Positions 27,029 to 35,349 of a stretch of 64,000 nucleotides of DNA are shown piece after piece (position 1 is the first letter of the stretch; the number at the start of each line of letters is the position of its first letter). The stretch is taken from NCBI GenBank assembly GCA_027064085.1, contig JAMOQH010000126.1, forward strand, positions 1 to 64,000, given 5' to 3'. The stretch is from a bacterium. GTDB lineage: Bacteria; UBP6; JAFGXH01. The notes beneath the pieces were generated by a model. That model did not search any database and was not told the DNA's origin. It worked only from the letters and a program-made list of their open reading frames with translations. Made by a program: the position numbers and the translations under genes.

Positions 27029-27997
27029 ATGCTTAGATATTTTTATATTTTAGTTTTTAGTTTATATTTATCTCCAAATTTATGTTTTAGTAATTTAACA
27101 GATAATAATGACCCAAAAAACATAGTCAAGAAAAAAGATAATATCTTTATTTTAAGTAGTAGTAGAAATACAATTAATAATTTATTTAAATATTCAATAC
27201 AAGGAATGGATTATTTATTTTCATTTGGTTATGGTTATAATTCAGATAAAACTTCTTATATAGATTTTAAAATAGGTCCATTATTTGAAAAGTATAGTGA
27301 TGAAATTTATAATTGGGATATCAATGCGAATATAATACTACCAAATACAGAAAAAAGATTTCACTTGTTTATGAATAATCTGGAAACAAAATCTGATAAT
27401 ACGAGTTATTCTAAGTCTAAGGATATGGAAAAAAAACAAACATTTATTTTAGGTTTACAATTTACTAAAACTTTTTTTAGTTATTTTACTCCGGGTATTT
27501 CACTTGGAGCAAAATTTAATTCATTTTATCCTGACCCTTTTTTAAGATCTTCTTTAAGAATAAAAATAAATCCAAGTAAAAGTTGGAGTATTAAATTAGG
27601 CGATTCTTTATATTATTTTTACTTTTATAAAATAGAAAATAAAGCTTATTTAAATTTAACTTACTCAATTAACAAGAGAACTGAAATTATAAATTACAAT
27701 AATTATCGTTATCGGGAGTATTTTAAATTACATGAAATAAAAAATGGACTAGGAATTTATCATATAATTTCTAGAACAATGATGCTAAATTATGAAATGG
27801 AAGTTTTAAGAAAAAAAGATAGGTTATTTTCTCTTGATATCTCATACTATTATATAGGTTCAACATTTAAGCATATTTTTTATAGTGATTGGTTATATTA
27901 TGAACTGAAGCCGGGATTTTATTTCAAGACAGAAAATAATTTTAATATTAGTCCAAGAATTTTACTATATTTTGGTATTATTTTCAGGAGTGAATAA
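27029..27997 (+). CDS. Predicted outer-membrane beta-barrel protein
   Basis: A 322-residue protein with a signal peptide (MLRYFYILVFSLYLSPNLCFS) and then alternating aromatic/polar strands rich in Tyr, Phe, Lys and Asn, ending in a strand with a terminal hydrophobic/aromatic pattern (ISPRILLYFGIIFRSE). This is the look of a small outer-membrane barrel; no named family is recognised. It is divergent from the ECF sigma gene and upstream of the acyl-carrier-like gene. The Shine-Dalgarno is weak (no clear GGAGG). Confidence 0.55.
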   Translation: MLRYFYILVFSLYLSPNLCFSNLTDNNDPKNIVKKKDNIFILSSSRNTINNLFKYSIQGMDYLFSFGYGYNSDKTSYIDFKIGPLFEKYSDEIYNWDINANIILPNTEKRFHLFMNNLETKSDNTSYSKSKDMEKKQTFILGLQFTKTFFSYFTPGISLGAKFNSFYPDPFLRSSLRIKINPSKSWSIKLGDSLYYFYFYKIENKAYLNLTYSINKRTEIINYNNYRYREYFKLHEIKNGLGIYHIISRTMMLNYEMEVLRKKDRLFSLDISYYYIGSTFKHIFYSDWLYYELKPGFYFKTENNFNISPRILLYFGIIFRSE

Positions 27998-28002
27998 AAA
28001 TA

Positions 28003-28031
28003 TTGAATTAATTGTTAAGAAATACTATATT
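28003..28031 (+). promoter_or_regulatory. Probable promoter of the acyl-carrier-like gene
   Basis: TTGAAT (28003-28008), 17 bases, TATATT (28026-28031), 28 bases before the ATG; it suggests the small gene is expressed on its own. Confidence 0.5.
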
Positions 28032-28058
28032 CAACTATAGTTTTTTATTGGAGTATTT

Positions 28059-28295
28059 ATGGAGAAGAAAGAGATTTTCAACAAAGTTAAAGAGATTTTT
28101 AAAATTGAATTTACTGATTATAATAAGGAGATAACAATGAATACAACTTTTGATGATATAAAGGGGTATGAATTAAATAAAAAAGAATTCCTTTTACAAG
28201 TAGAGGAGTTTTTTGAAATTAAAATTGCTCCTAGAAATTTAGTTAAAATTAATATGATAAAAGATTTAGTTGAACATTTATATAGAATTGTTTAA
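28059..28295 (+). CDS. Acyl-carrier-protein-like protein without the carrier serine
   Basis: A 78-residue acidic helical protein that aligns over its full length with acyl carrier proteins: helix 1 IFNKVKEIFKIEF, then TTFDDIKGYELNKKEFLLQV and the strong EEFFEIKI match to ACP helix II. Where ACPs have the DSL motif whose Ser takes 4'-phosphopantetheine, this reads Y37-E38-L39, so it cannot be loaded in the normal way. I infer a degenerate carrier acting as a structural or regulatory partner. It has its own promoter-like hexamers and a GGAG six bases before the ATG. It stops one base before the tatC stop on the other strand. Confidence 0.7.
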   Translation: MEKKEIFNKVKEIFKIEFTDYNKEITMNTTFDDIKGYELNKKEFLLQVEEFFEIKIAPRNLVKINMIKDLVEHLYRIV

Positions 28296-28296
28296 T

Positions 28297-29175
28297 TTAC
28301 TCTTCTTTACTTTCTAAATCTTCTTTTTTTCTAAATTTTTCAAGTAATATAACAAGAAAGATACTAAATAAATAAAGAATTATTAATGGTGCTGCCATTA
28401 ACACTTGAGACATTATATCGGGTGGCGTTAATACTGCTGCTGTTAAAAAAATTAAAACTAATGCAAATTTAAAAAACTTAATTAACCCTCTTGATGAAAT
28501 GATTCTCAAAAAAGCTAACATTAATAAAACAAGTGGTAATTCAAAAATAATACCAAAACCGAGAAGCATTTTTGAAAATATTTTAAAGTATGCATCCATG
28601 GTTAATATTGGTGTTAAACCTGTTTTTGCAAAGCTTAACGCAAAATCAATTATAAATGGAAAAACCAAGAAATAACCACTTAATGCTCCTCCAACAAATA
28701 AGATTGTTGCAAATATTACTATAGGTATAATAAAATGAGATTCACTTTCTTTAAAAGCAGGAGCAAAAAAACGCCACATAAAATAGAATATAAATGGAAA
28801 CGATATGAATAATCCTGTCAATAGTGCAACTTTTAAATATATTAAAAATGGTTCAAATGGACCTTGGTAATACAAAGGGGATTTCTCAACAACAGAACCT
28901 AAATGTAATTGTATGGTATGAGCAATATTTGTTAATTCTGCTTTAGGTAAACTAGGAGAAATTTTATGTAGTAATGATACTAAATCAATTTCTGTTAAAG
29001 GCTTTGTGTTTAATTGAGGGAAATGTGCATCAATAGGCTTTCTTAATATATTGAATATATCCTCAGCCCAACTCCACGATATTAAAAATCCTACTAATAA
29101 CGATAGAGATGAATACTTTAATGCCTTTCTTAAATCTTTGAGATGTTCTGTAAATGTGAGCTCTTGATCTCTCAA
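28297..29175 (-). CDS. tatC: Sec-independent translocase subunit TatC
   Basis: A 292-residue membrane protein of the twin-arginine export system, which moves folded proteins across the inner membrane. It starts with the family's cytoplasmic signature (LTFTEHLKDLRKAL) and has six membrane spans; FPFIFYFMWRFFAPAFKESE is the conserved second-to-third span region. A periplasmic insert of about 60 residues between spans 1 and 2 (including LNTKPLTEIDL...HLGSVVEKS) is longer than in E. coli TatC. It lies one base behind rpsO and probably shares its transcript. tatA/B are not in the window. Confidence 0.95.
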   Translation of the reverse strand: MRDQELTFTEHLKDLRKALKYSSLSLLVGFLISWSWAEDIFNILRKPIDAHFPQLNTKPLTEIDLVSLLHKISPSLPKAELTNIAHTIQLHLGSVVEKSPLYYQGPFEPFLIYLKVALLTGLFISFPFIFYFMWRFFAPAFKESESHFIIPIVIFATILFVGGALSGYFLVFPFIIDFALSFAKTGLTPILTMDAYFKIFSKMLLGFGIIFELPLVLLMLAFLRIISSRGLIKFFKFALVLIFLTAAVLTPPDIMSQVLMAAPLIILYLFSIFLVILLEKFRKKEDLESKEE

Positions 29176-29176
29176 C

Positions 29177-29446
29177 TTACTTTCTTATACCTAAATCCTT
29201 GATTAACTTTTGGTATCTTTCATTAGATTTACCTTTTAAATAAGTAAGAAGTTTTTTTCTTTTTGCAATCATTTTAAACAAACCTTGACGAGAATGATAA
29301 TCGTGCTTATGTAATTTAAAATGTTCTGTTAATATTTTTATCTTAGTTGTTAATATAGCAACTTGAACTTCTGGTGAACCTGTATCACCTTCATGTTGTT
29401 TAAAGTGATTAATGATAATTTCTTTTTCTTCTCTTAACAATGCCAT
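29177..29446 (-). CDS. rpsO: 30S ribosomal protein S15
   Basis: An 89-residue protein of standard length with the family core ([48 protein letters not shown]). It binds 16S rRNA early in small-subunit assembly. An excellent promoter lies 36 bases upstream. In most bacteria the next gene is pnp; here it is tatC instead. The leader is short, with no obvious pseudoknot of the E. coli type. Confidence 0.98.
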   Translation of the reverse strand: MALLREEKEIIINHFKQHEGDTGSPEVQVAILTTKIKILTEHFKLHKHDYHSRQGLFKMIAKRKKLLTYLKGKSNERYQKLIKDLGIRK

Positions 29447-29481
29447 TTGTACTCTCCATATATTCTACAAACAAGACCCGT

Positions 29482-29510
29482 AATATAATCTATTTGTATT
29501 AAATTGTCAA
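29482..29510 (-). promoter_or_regulatory. Sigma-70 promoter of rpsO-tatC
   Basis: Minus-strand TTGACA (29505-29510), 17 bases, TATATT (29482-29487), followed by a leader of about 30 bases ending in the Shine-Dalgarno GGAG. Confidence 0.8.
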
Positions 29511-29603
29511 GAGTAATTATACAAAAGTTAAACAAATTTTAAGTTTCAGTTACAAATATCAAACAAGTGATATACTAAAAACCAGTAAAACGCTGTAATT
29601 TGC

Positions 29604-29630
29604 TTAACTTTTCAAGTGAAAATGCGATAA
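29604..29630 (+). promoter_or_regulatory. Sigma-28-like site in an intergenic region
   Basis: TTAACTTT (29604-29611), 11 bases, TGCGATAA (29623-29630) fits the flagellar sigma consensus at 12 of 16 positions with exact spacing. No gene follows on the plus strand for about 900 bases except rpoZ, so if real it would make a short RNA ending near the hairpin at 29672-29705. Confidence 0.3.
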
Positions 29631-29671
29631 GAGAGAGTATATGTATTCACTTTGGTGAGCAGTTGAACGAC

Positions 29672-29705
29672 AGTATAAAAGACAAATTTATTTGGCTTTT
29701 ATACT
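29672..29705. terminator. Strong hairpin between rpsO and the hemolysin III gene
   Basis: Arms AGTATAAAAG and CTTTTATACT pair perfectly; after one A-G mismatch a further CAAA/TTTG pairs around a TTTA loop. It lies 12 bases beyond the hemolysin III stop (minus strand). There is no clear U-run on either side, so termination is likely but not certain. Confidence 0.45.
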
Positions 29706-29717
29706 CAAACACTATCC

Positions 29718-30359
29718 TTAATCCATATATAAAATATATTTATAAAGTAACATAAATTGAGCCAAACTACCTAGTAATACAAAAATATGCCATAATTCAT
29801 GAAAACCAAAATATTTAAAATCAGGTTTTTTAATTGTATAAATTATTGCTCCAATAGAATAAAATGCTCCTTCTATTAAAAGCCAATCTAATGCACCGCT
29901 TGAAATGGACTTAGATAAAGGGTAAATCGCAATAAGTACAAGCCAACCCATAAATAAGTAAAGCCCAACATATAACTTTCTAGGCATATCTAGCCAAAAT
30001 AATTTTAAAAATAATCCTATAATTGTGATTCCCCACGCTACACCAAATAAGCTCCATCCCCAAGCTCCTTTTAAGCCAATTAAGGTGATAGGAGTATAAC
30101 TTCCTGCTATCATTACAAAAATCATAATGTGATCAATTTTTCTTAAAGTTTTTAATGTTTTAGCACCTACACTTGCCCAATGATAAACTGTACTAGATGT
30201 GTAAAGCATAATCATACTTGCTGAAAATATAGAAAATGATACAACATGTAAGGTTTTCCCCATTTTTACAGCAGGAACTACTAATATAGGCAAAGAGGCT
30301 ATCGCAAACAGTATTCCAATAAAATGTGTTGCTCCATTCATCGGCTCTCTTAACTTCAT
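29718..30359 (-). CDS. Hemolysin III / PAQR-family membrane protein
   Basis: A 213-residue protein with seven predicted membrane helices. Family marks are the N-terminal EPMNGATHFIG, the metal-site region SSTVYHWASVG...LRKIDHIMIFVMIAGSYTPI, and the C-terminal GFHELWHIFVLLGS with the remaining histidines. The family is related to adiponectin receptors; bacterial members (YqfA/TrhA) affect membrane fluidity and energetics, and the 'hemolysin' name is historical. It is a single gene, divergent from rpoZ. Confidence 0.93.
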   Translation of the reverse strand: MKLREPMNGATHFIGILFAIASLPILVVPAVKMGKTLHVVSFSIFSASMIMLYTSSTVYHWASVGAKTLKTLRKIDHIMIFVMIAGSYTPITLIGLKGAWGWSLFGVAWGITIIGLFLKLFWLDMPRKLYVGLYLFMGWLVLIAIYPLSKSISSGALDWLLIEGAFYSIGAIIYTIKKPDFKYFGFHELWHIFVLLGSLAQFMLLYKYILYMD

Positions 30360-30506
30360 AAATATCTCTCAAAATAAATAAACAATACCATTAAAATTAT
30401 ATTAATACTATTTAACAATATGTCAATAAAAAAGATTGATTTATTCAATAAAACTTCCCTAAAACTCAGGATTTATACTTTTCTTATAGATTATTGTAAA
30501 AAAAGA

Positions 30507-30537
30507 TTGATTTATTATATAAAATTTTATATAATAA
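30507..30537 (+). promoter_or_regulatory. rpoZ promoter overlapping a 26-base perfect palindrome
   Basis: TTGATT (30507-30512), 17 bases, TATAAT (30530-30535) form a good promoter. Positions 30512-30537 are a perfect AT-only palindrome centred between 30524 and 30525, covering the spacer and the -10 box. It could extrude a cruciform or be a dimeric-repressor site. Confidence 0.6.
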
Positions 30538-30557
30538 CGAGTTTTAATGGAGGGATA

Positions 30558-30845
30558 ATGGCAAGAGTAACTGTAGAAGACTGCCTAGTGAAAATACCAA
30601 ATAGATTTGCATTAGTAATTCTTGCAACACAAAGAACAAGAATGTTGCTTAGAGGAGCTGATCCAAAAATTGAAAGTGATAATAAATTTCCTGTTATTGC
30701 TCTTAGAGAAATCGCAGCAGGTTATGTAAGATTTACAAGAGATGTAGAAGAAGAATTAAAAGAAACATTTGATGAATTTAAAATCTCTTATTACTACCCA
30801 AAAGAAAAGAATACCGATGAAGTTTCAGGATTAACTCTTATTTAG
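30558..30845 (+). CDS. rpoZ: RNA polymerase omega subunit
   Basis: A 95-residue protein with the omega core [21 protein letters not shown] and the [20 protein letters not shown] segment. It helps assemble beta' into RNA polymerase and in many bacteria contributes to ppGpp binding. I choose the ATG at 30558, which follows GGAGGG; the frame is open to 30420 but the 46 extra residues resemble no omega. The IAAGYVRF style is closest to deltaproteobacterial omegas, in my judgement. Its 3' end overlaps the convergent ankyrin gene by eight bases. Confidence 0.95.
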   Translation: MARVTVEDCLVKIPNRFALVILATQRTRMLLRGADPKIESDNKFPVIALREIAAGYVRFTRDVEEELKETFDEFKISYYYPKEKNTDEVSGLTLI

Positions 30846-31797
30846 TATTTTCTATTTTTATTTTTAAATAATTTGCAATTTCAGTATTATTTTCGTCTAT
30901 AGCAATTTCAAAACTATTTTTTCCATTATTATTTTCTTGTGTAATATCAGCACCAGATTCAACAAGTACTTTTACTATTTCAAGGTTTTTGCTCATTACT
31001 GCACTCATTAAAGCGGTCCAGTTGAAGTTCGTTTTAGTGTTTACATTTGCTCCATAACCTAGAATAAGCATTACTGCATCGAGTTTTCCTGATTTAGCAG
31101 CACTCATTAATGTAGTCCAACCATCTCTATTTTGGGAGTTCATTTTTATACCTATAGAGTCTAAAAATGTCATCATTTCAATATTTCCTTTTTCTGAAGC
31201 AATTATCATTAAATTTGATTTGTTTTTATTTTTTCTCCAAAATTTAGGCATTTTAGTTTTAATATATTTAAGTATCTCTAAATTACCTCCTAACACAGCA
31301 AATTGAATTATTGTATAACCTTCATATAATCCTTCTTCTATTTTAAATTTGATATGAACTTTATAGGTTTCTATTAATTTTTTGAAATTTTTATAATCCC
31401 CATTTTCTGTAACTATTGAAATTAAATTTCTACCATTAAAGTTAAATTTATTAAGTTTTGCTTTATTTTTTAATAATTCATTAAAAACTTTATATCTTTT
31501 ATTTAAATAAGCAATTATTATTGGTGTATTATCTAAAGAATCAGGTTCATTAATATCATTTATTTTATTTTTTATTAACCATATAGAAATATCATCGTAA
31601 CCTTTTCTTATGGAATATATTAAAAAACTATCTGTTTTATTTATTTTTTTATTTAACTTATAACCTTTTTGGTGAAATTCTTTTAAATCTTGTAAACGCC
31701 CTCTTTCTATTGCTTCAAGAGGTGTTTTAGCTTTACAAGATGATAATATAATTAATAATATTATTAAAAATATATATAAGATTCTTTTAATTTTCAT
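30838..31797 (-). CDS. Ankyrin-repeat lipoprotein
   Basis: A 319-residue lipoprotein (signal [19 protein letters not shown], lipobox SSC) with about eight ankyrin repeats; the best units are [41 protein letters not shown] and [27 protein letters not shown]. It is a shorter relative of the 1032-residue ankyrin lipoprotein at 19376-22474. It is the last gene of the cyclase-murG operon, seven bases after the preceding barrel gene. A binding partner cannot be predicted. Confidence 0.88.
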   Translation of the reverse strand: MKIKRILYIFLIILLIILSSCKAKTPLEAIERGRLQDLKEFHQKGYKLNKKINKTDSFLIYSIRKGYDDISIWLIKNKINDINEPDSLDNTPIIIAYLNKRYKVFNELLKNKAKLNKFNFNGRNLISIVTENGDYKNFKKLIETYKVHIKFKIEEGLYEGYTIIQFAVLGGNLEILKYIKTKMPKFWRKNKNKSNLMIIASEKGNIEMMTFLDSIGIKMNSQNRDGWTTLMSAAKSGKLDAVMLILGYGANVNTKTNFNWTALMSAVMSKNLEIVKVLVESGADITQENNNGKNSFEIAIDENNTEIANYLKIKIENTK

Positions 31798-31804
31798 AAC
31801 AACC

Positions 31805-32347
31805 TTAAAAATAAGTTCCTATACCTATATAATAATTAAGGTACAAACTAGTTGTATTTTTACCATTTATTAAGAAACTAGTAAAGTTATTATATGTATA
31901 AAGCCTTAATAAATTAAATAAAGAGAATTCTATACCTATAGAGATAGATATTCCTAAGTCAAAATATGGATAAAGAGCTGTTTTTAACTCTAGCTTTGTA
32001 TATAAAATTTCATATAATCTAAGCTTGTATCCCATTTCTATTGTTGTTAAGGAGTTTATAATGTTATAGTTTACTTGCCCCGTTAATCCATTATAAAATA
32101 AGAAGTATTTATCAATTCCTATAGAAATTTTATCTACATTAAATGAGAATTTACTATTATTTAAGTTGTTCCAAACCCAAATGCTTCCTCCTAGAGATGT
32201 ATTTATTTGAATTCTATTTGTTAAGTCACTGATTTTAAGTGTGTTAAATTTTCTTATTTCTGGTTTAGGTATTTTATTTTCAGTGTATTTAGATAATAAG
32301 GGAGAGGAAAATATAAGAAATATAAAAAATATAAAAAATTTATTCAT
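31805..32347 (-). CDS. Predicted small outer-membrane or periplasmic protein
   Basis: A 180-residue protein with a signal peptide (MNKFFIFFIFLIFSSPLLS) and Tyr/Leu-rich alternating strands ending FLINGKNTTSLYLNYYIGIGTYF, typical of a small beta-barrel. No family recognised. Its ATG overlaps the stop of the gene at 32347-32835 (TAATG), and a structurally similar gene precedes it, so the two may work as a pair. Confidence 0.5.
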   Translation of the reverse strand: MNKFFIFFIFLIFSSPLLSKYTENKIPKPEIRKFNTLKISDLTNRIQINTSLGGSIWVWNNLNNSKFSFNVDKISIGIDKYFLFYNGLTGQVNYNIINSLTTIEMGYKLRLYEILYTKLELKTALYPYFDLGISISIGIEFSLFNLLRLYTYNNFTSFLINGKNTTSLYLNYYIGIGTYF

Positions 32348-32835
32348 TAAAATTCTATCCTTATAAAAAAAACTCCACTTATTGACACTGCAATATATTT
32401 ATTGGTTCCAATAAATGTATAAACAGAAGCTTCAGTACCAATTTTTAGTCTTTTCCATATATTGTAGGCATGAAATAGTGCTCCTCCATAAGCTCTAAAA
32501 TAAATCAAATGATTTAAATTGTTATCATTTAGCATATAATAACCTCCTCCATAACCAATAAAAGGATGAATATCAAAAAAATAAAATTCATACATCCAAG
32601 ATAGTTCTAGTTGTATCTTTGATAATTTATTAAATTCAAAATTAGTAGAAATATTACTCTTAATATATAAGTTTTTACCTATATCAAAATTAAAAATTAA
32701 TCCATTATGTATATTTTTGTAATCTTCAGTTTTTAGAGTCCTTATGTATGTCATTTCTGAATCAAAAGAAACCCAGTTTTTTGAAAAGATATTTATTGTA
32801 GCTGTAAATATAATTAAATATATAAATATTTTCAT
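32347..32835 (-). CDS. Predicted small outer-membrane or periplasmic protein
   Basis: A 162-residue protein with a signal peptide (MKIFIYLIIFTATINIFS) and a Gly/Tyr-rich strand region (HPFIGYGGGYYML, ALFHAYNIWKRLKIGTEASVY) ending in ISGVFFIRIEF, whose final phenylalanine is typical of outer-membrane barrel ends. Its ATG overlaps the murG stop (ATGA), so it is translationally coupled to murG. No named family recognised. Confidence 0.5.
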   Translation of the reverse strand: MKIFIYLIIFTATINIFSKNWVSFDSEMTYIRTLKTEDYKNIHNGLIFNFDIGKNLYIKSNISTNFEFNKLSKIQLELSWMYEFYFFDIHPFIGYGGGYYMLNDNNLNHLIYFRAYGGALFHAYNIWKRLKIGTEASVYTFIGTNKYIAVSISGVFFIRIEF

Positions 32836-33917
32836 TTATCTATGTATTCTAGAACTTTTTTTAAAATTATTTCTTCTGTTTTTTGTTTAGGTAGTAAATC
32901 AAAGCTAGATTTCATTTCAGAATATTTTTCAGGAGAATTTTTTAATTCCATGATTTTACTGATTAGAATATCAGGAGTTAAATCTTTTTCTTCTATCATA
33001 ATAGCTGAATTACTATCCACTAATTCTCGTGCATTTAAAACTTGATGATTATCCGTAGCTTGTGGAAACGGTATTAAAATAGATGGTTTTTTAACTAGTT
33101 TTAATTCAGAAAGAGTAGTCGCTCCAGCTCTGCATATAATTAAGTCTGCATTATTATAAGCAGTTGACATATCCTCTATAAATGTTGTTAATTCGATGTT
33201 TTCGGCTTTAGGATTAAATTTAGAGTATAATTCTCTAGTTTTGTCATAGGTGTATTTACCTGTTTGGTGAATGATATTAAAATCTTTTAAGTTAGGAGAT
33301 GCTTCTGCAATAATTTCATTTATTTTTCTAGCTCCTTGACTTCCACCAAATATTAAAATATTTTTGATTTCACTGTTACTTTTTTTTATTTCTATTTCTC
33401 TGATTGCTTTTCTTACTGGATTTCCACTAAATACAATTTTTTCTTTTTTAAAAAATTTATGTGAATATTCAAATGTTGTAAAAATATTATTTACAAACTT
33501 ACTTAATATTTTGTTGGTAATACCTGGAACGGAGTTTTGTTCAAAGATAAATGTAGGATATTTCTCCATCCATGCAGATATTAATGCTGGCCCCGATGCA
33601 TAACCTCCTAAACCAATAACAGCATCAGGAACAAAATTATTTATTATTTCTTTGGATTTAAATATAGAACTTGGGATTTTAAATAAATTTTTTATAGTAT
33701 TTTTTTTACTTGTACCTTTTATTCCGCCAATATCAATTAACTCTAATTTAAAATTTGTTGCAGGAACTTTTTCCACTTCAATACCTTTTTTAGTTCCTAT
33801 GAATAAAATATCTACATTTGTTAGGTTTTCTTTGAGATAGTTGGCAAATGCCAAGCCTGGAAATAGGTGGCCACCTGTTCCTCCTCCTGCAAAAATGAAT
33901 CTATAATTTTTTTTCAT
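32832..33917 (-). CDS. murG: UDP-GlcNAc:undecaprenyl-PP-MurNAc-pentapeptide GlcNAc transferase
   Basis: A 361-residue glycosyltransferase making lipid II on the inner face of the cytoplasmic membrane. N-terminal GGGTGGHLFPGLAFANYL, GGYASGPALISAW and FEQNSVPGITNK bind the lipid acceptor; C-terminal ILIFGGSQGARKINE, ADLIICRAGATTLSEL and ILIPFPQATDNHQVLNAREL bind UDP-GlcNAc. Length is normal. Unusually it is not in a mur/fts cluster but behind the cAMP signalling genes, overlapping the phosphodiesterase gene by four bases (ATGA); murC is about 8.4 kb away. Confidence 0.97.
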   Translation of the reverse strand: MKKNYRFIFAGGGTGGHLFPGLAFANYLKENLTNVDILFIGTKKGIEVEKVPATNFKLELIDIGGIKGTSKKNTIKNLFKIPSSIFKSKEIINNFVPDAVIGLGGYASGPALISAWMEKYPTFIFEQNSVPGITNKILSKFVNNIFTTFEYSHKFFKKEKIVFSGNPVRKAIREIEIKKSNSEIKNILIFGGSQGARKINEIIAEASPNLKDFNIIHQTGKYTYDKTRELYSKFNPKAENIELTTFIEDMSTAYNNADLIICRAGATTLSELKLVKKPSILIPFPQATDNHQVLNARELVDSNSAIMIEEKDLTPDILISKIMELKNSPEKYSEMKSSFDLLPKQKTEEIILKKVLEYIDK

Positions 33918-34675
33918 ATCTCTATTGTTTCTCCCATTTTAGCAAATCTAATTCTATGATCTTTTATCTGTTTTACTTCCTCTATAACGGTATTCGTTAC
34001 AGAAGGCTTAATATGGTATAAGTAGATAGGAACATCTTTTTTAATCTTTTTTAAATCTATAGCAAGTGTTGCAGGAGAATAATGTTTTGATGCATCTGCA
34101 ACATCTTGAAGAGCATTAGAAAATGAAATTTCCATAAAAATAGCCTTTAGGTTTTTCTTTCTATTTGCTGTTTTCCAAATTTGATCAGTATTGCTTGTAT
34201 CTGATGAATAAATAAAACTTGATTTACCATCATCAATAACAAATGCAGTTGATAAAACAGTGTGATTAACTTCAACAGAAGTTATTTTATATCCACCCAT
34301 AGAAAACTTACTGTTAGGTTCGGTTCCTTTAAATTTAAATACTGGATTTTCCTTTGTTGGAATAGATGTAAAATCTGGCCAAATTAACCAATTGAATATA
34401 TTGTTTTTAACTACTTCTAAAGTTTTATGTGCTCCTCTAACATTAATTGGAGGTCTTTGTCCAAAAATTAAATCACCCCATAAAGGCAGATCTTTTATGT
34501 GATCCATATGTGAATGGCTTAATAATAAGTTGTCAATTTTAAGCAATGATTCCATATCCATTGAATGCAATAAACCACCTGCATCAATTAATAATTTATC
34601 ATCAATTAAATAACTTATGCTATGATTTTCAACTCCTAGTTCTCCACCACTTACGCCTAGCATTGATATTTTCAT
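33914..34675 (-). CDS. Class II cAMP phosphodiesterase-like metallo-beta-lactamase-fold hydrolase
   Basis: A 253-residue MBL-fold enzyme. The metal motif is HSHMDHIKDLPLWGD, followed by VRGAHKTLEVVKNNIFNWLIWPDFTSIP; the 'N-x-x-x-WPDF' segment and the SSDT and YHIKP elements are typical of class II cyclic-nucleotide phosphodiesterases (yeast Pde1/Vibrio CpdP type) rather than RNase Z. It would hydrolyse cAMP to AMP in the cytoplasm, since there is no signal peptide. It sits directly between the cNMP-binding regulator and murG, completing a make-sense-break cAMP set. RNase Z-like activity is the alternative. Confidence 0.8.
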   Translation of the reverse strand: MKISMLGVSGGELGVENHSISYLIDDKLLIDAGGLLHSMDMESLLKIDNLLLSHSHMDHIKDLPLWGDLIFGQRPPINVRGAHKTLEVVKNNIFNWLIWPDFTSIPTKENPVFKFKGTEPNSKFSMGGYKITSVEVNHTVLSTAFVIDDGKSSFIYSSDTSNTDQIWKTANRKKNLKAIFMEISFSNALQDVADASKHYSPATLAIDLKKIKKDVPIYLYHIKPSVTNTVIEEVKQIKDHRIRFAKMGETIEI

Positions 34676-34683
34676 ATATTCTC

Positions 34684-35340
34684 CTAATTAAACTCTTTAA
34701 ATCTTTCTTTTTTAGTTAAGTAATCAAAAAATTCACTAAATACTTTAAAGTCAGGAATTTTAAAAATTGGACCATTTATTTGAATTAATAGCTCATTTCT
34801 AACTAATTTTGCCAAAACTTTTTTTATTATAATTGAGTCTATCATAATTGAAGATGCTATATCTGAAACAATTATAGTTAACTCTACTTCATTTTCTTCT
34901 TCTTTCATCACTTCAATGCCTTTCTCTCTTAAATAGTGAACAACTCGGCTTTCTGGTGTTCTTAGAAGTAAGTTTTCTATTTGTAAGTCTGCTTGAGCAA
35001 GCCTAGTTGCGAGTTTTTGTAGCATTTTTATTGCAATATCAGCATTTCCTCTTATCATTGCCTCAAAAGTAGACGGATTTATTACTAATATTTTTGAATC
35101 AACAGAAACTCTTATTGTTGCAGTTCTTGGTTTTCCATTAAGTATTGCCATTTCTCCAAAGAATTCTCCTTTTTGTAATGTTGCTAGTACTTTTTCTTGG
35201 CCACCTATTTTTTTTAAAACTTCAACTTCTCCTTCTTGAATTACAAACATCTCATTACCCTTATCGTTATCATGAAAAAGGTATTCTCCTTGTTTAAAAG
35301 ACTTTCCGTATTTATTAAATAATTGTTCTTCTGCACTCAT
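34684..35340 (-). CDS. Cyclic-nucleotide-binding regulator (CRP/FNR-like, divergent C-terminus)
   Basis: A 218-residue protein. Residues about 10-125 form a cyclic-nucleotide-binding domain with the phosphate-binding cassette GEFFEMAILNGKPRTATIRVSV-like loop (visible as GEFFGEMAIL and KPRTATI), retaining the Glu and Arg that contact cAMP. The C-terminal ~80 residues (SRVVHYLREKG...IVSDIASSIMIDSIIIKKVLAKLVRN) have the order of helices of a winged helix but poor match to HTH_Crp, so DNA binding is uncertain. It starts 10 bases after the cyclase stop and is followed by the phosphodiesterase, so cAMP is the probable ligand. Confidence 0.85.
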   Translation of the reverse strand: MSAEEQLFNKYGKSFKQGEYLFHDNDKGNEMFVIQEGEVEVLKKIGGQEKVLATLQKGEFFGEMAILNGKPRTATIRVSVDSKILVINPSTFEAMIRGNADIAIKMLQKLATRLAQADLQIENLLLRTPESRVVHYLREKGIEVMKEEENEVELTIIVSDIASSIMIDSIIIKKVLAKLVRNELLIQINGPIFKIPDFKVFSEFFDYLTKKERFKEFN

Positions 35341-35349
35341 CTAATCTCC

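Noticed and set aside
30420-30557. 46-codon N-terminal extension of rpoZ
   Set aside because: The extension is unlike any omega subunit and contains the promoter and palindrome; the ATG at 30558 has a perfect Shine-Dalgarno.
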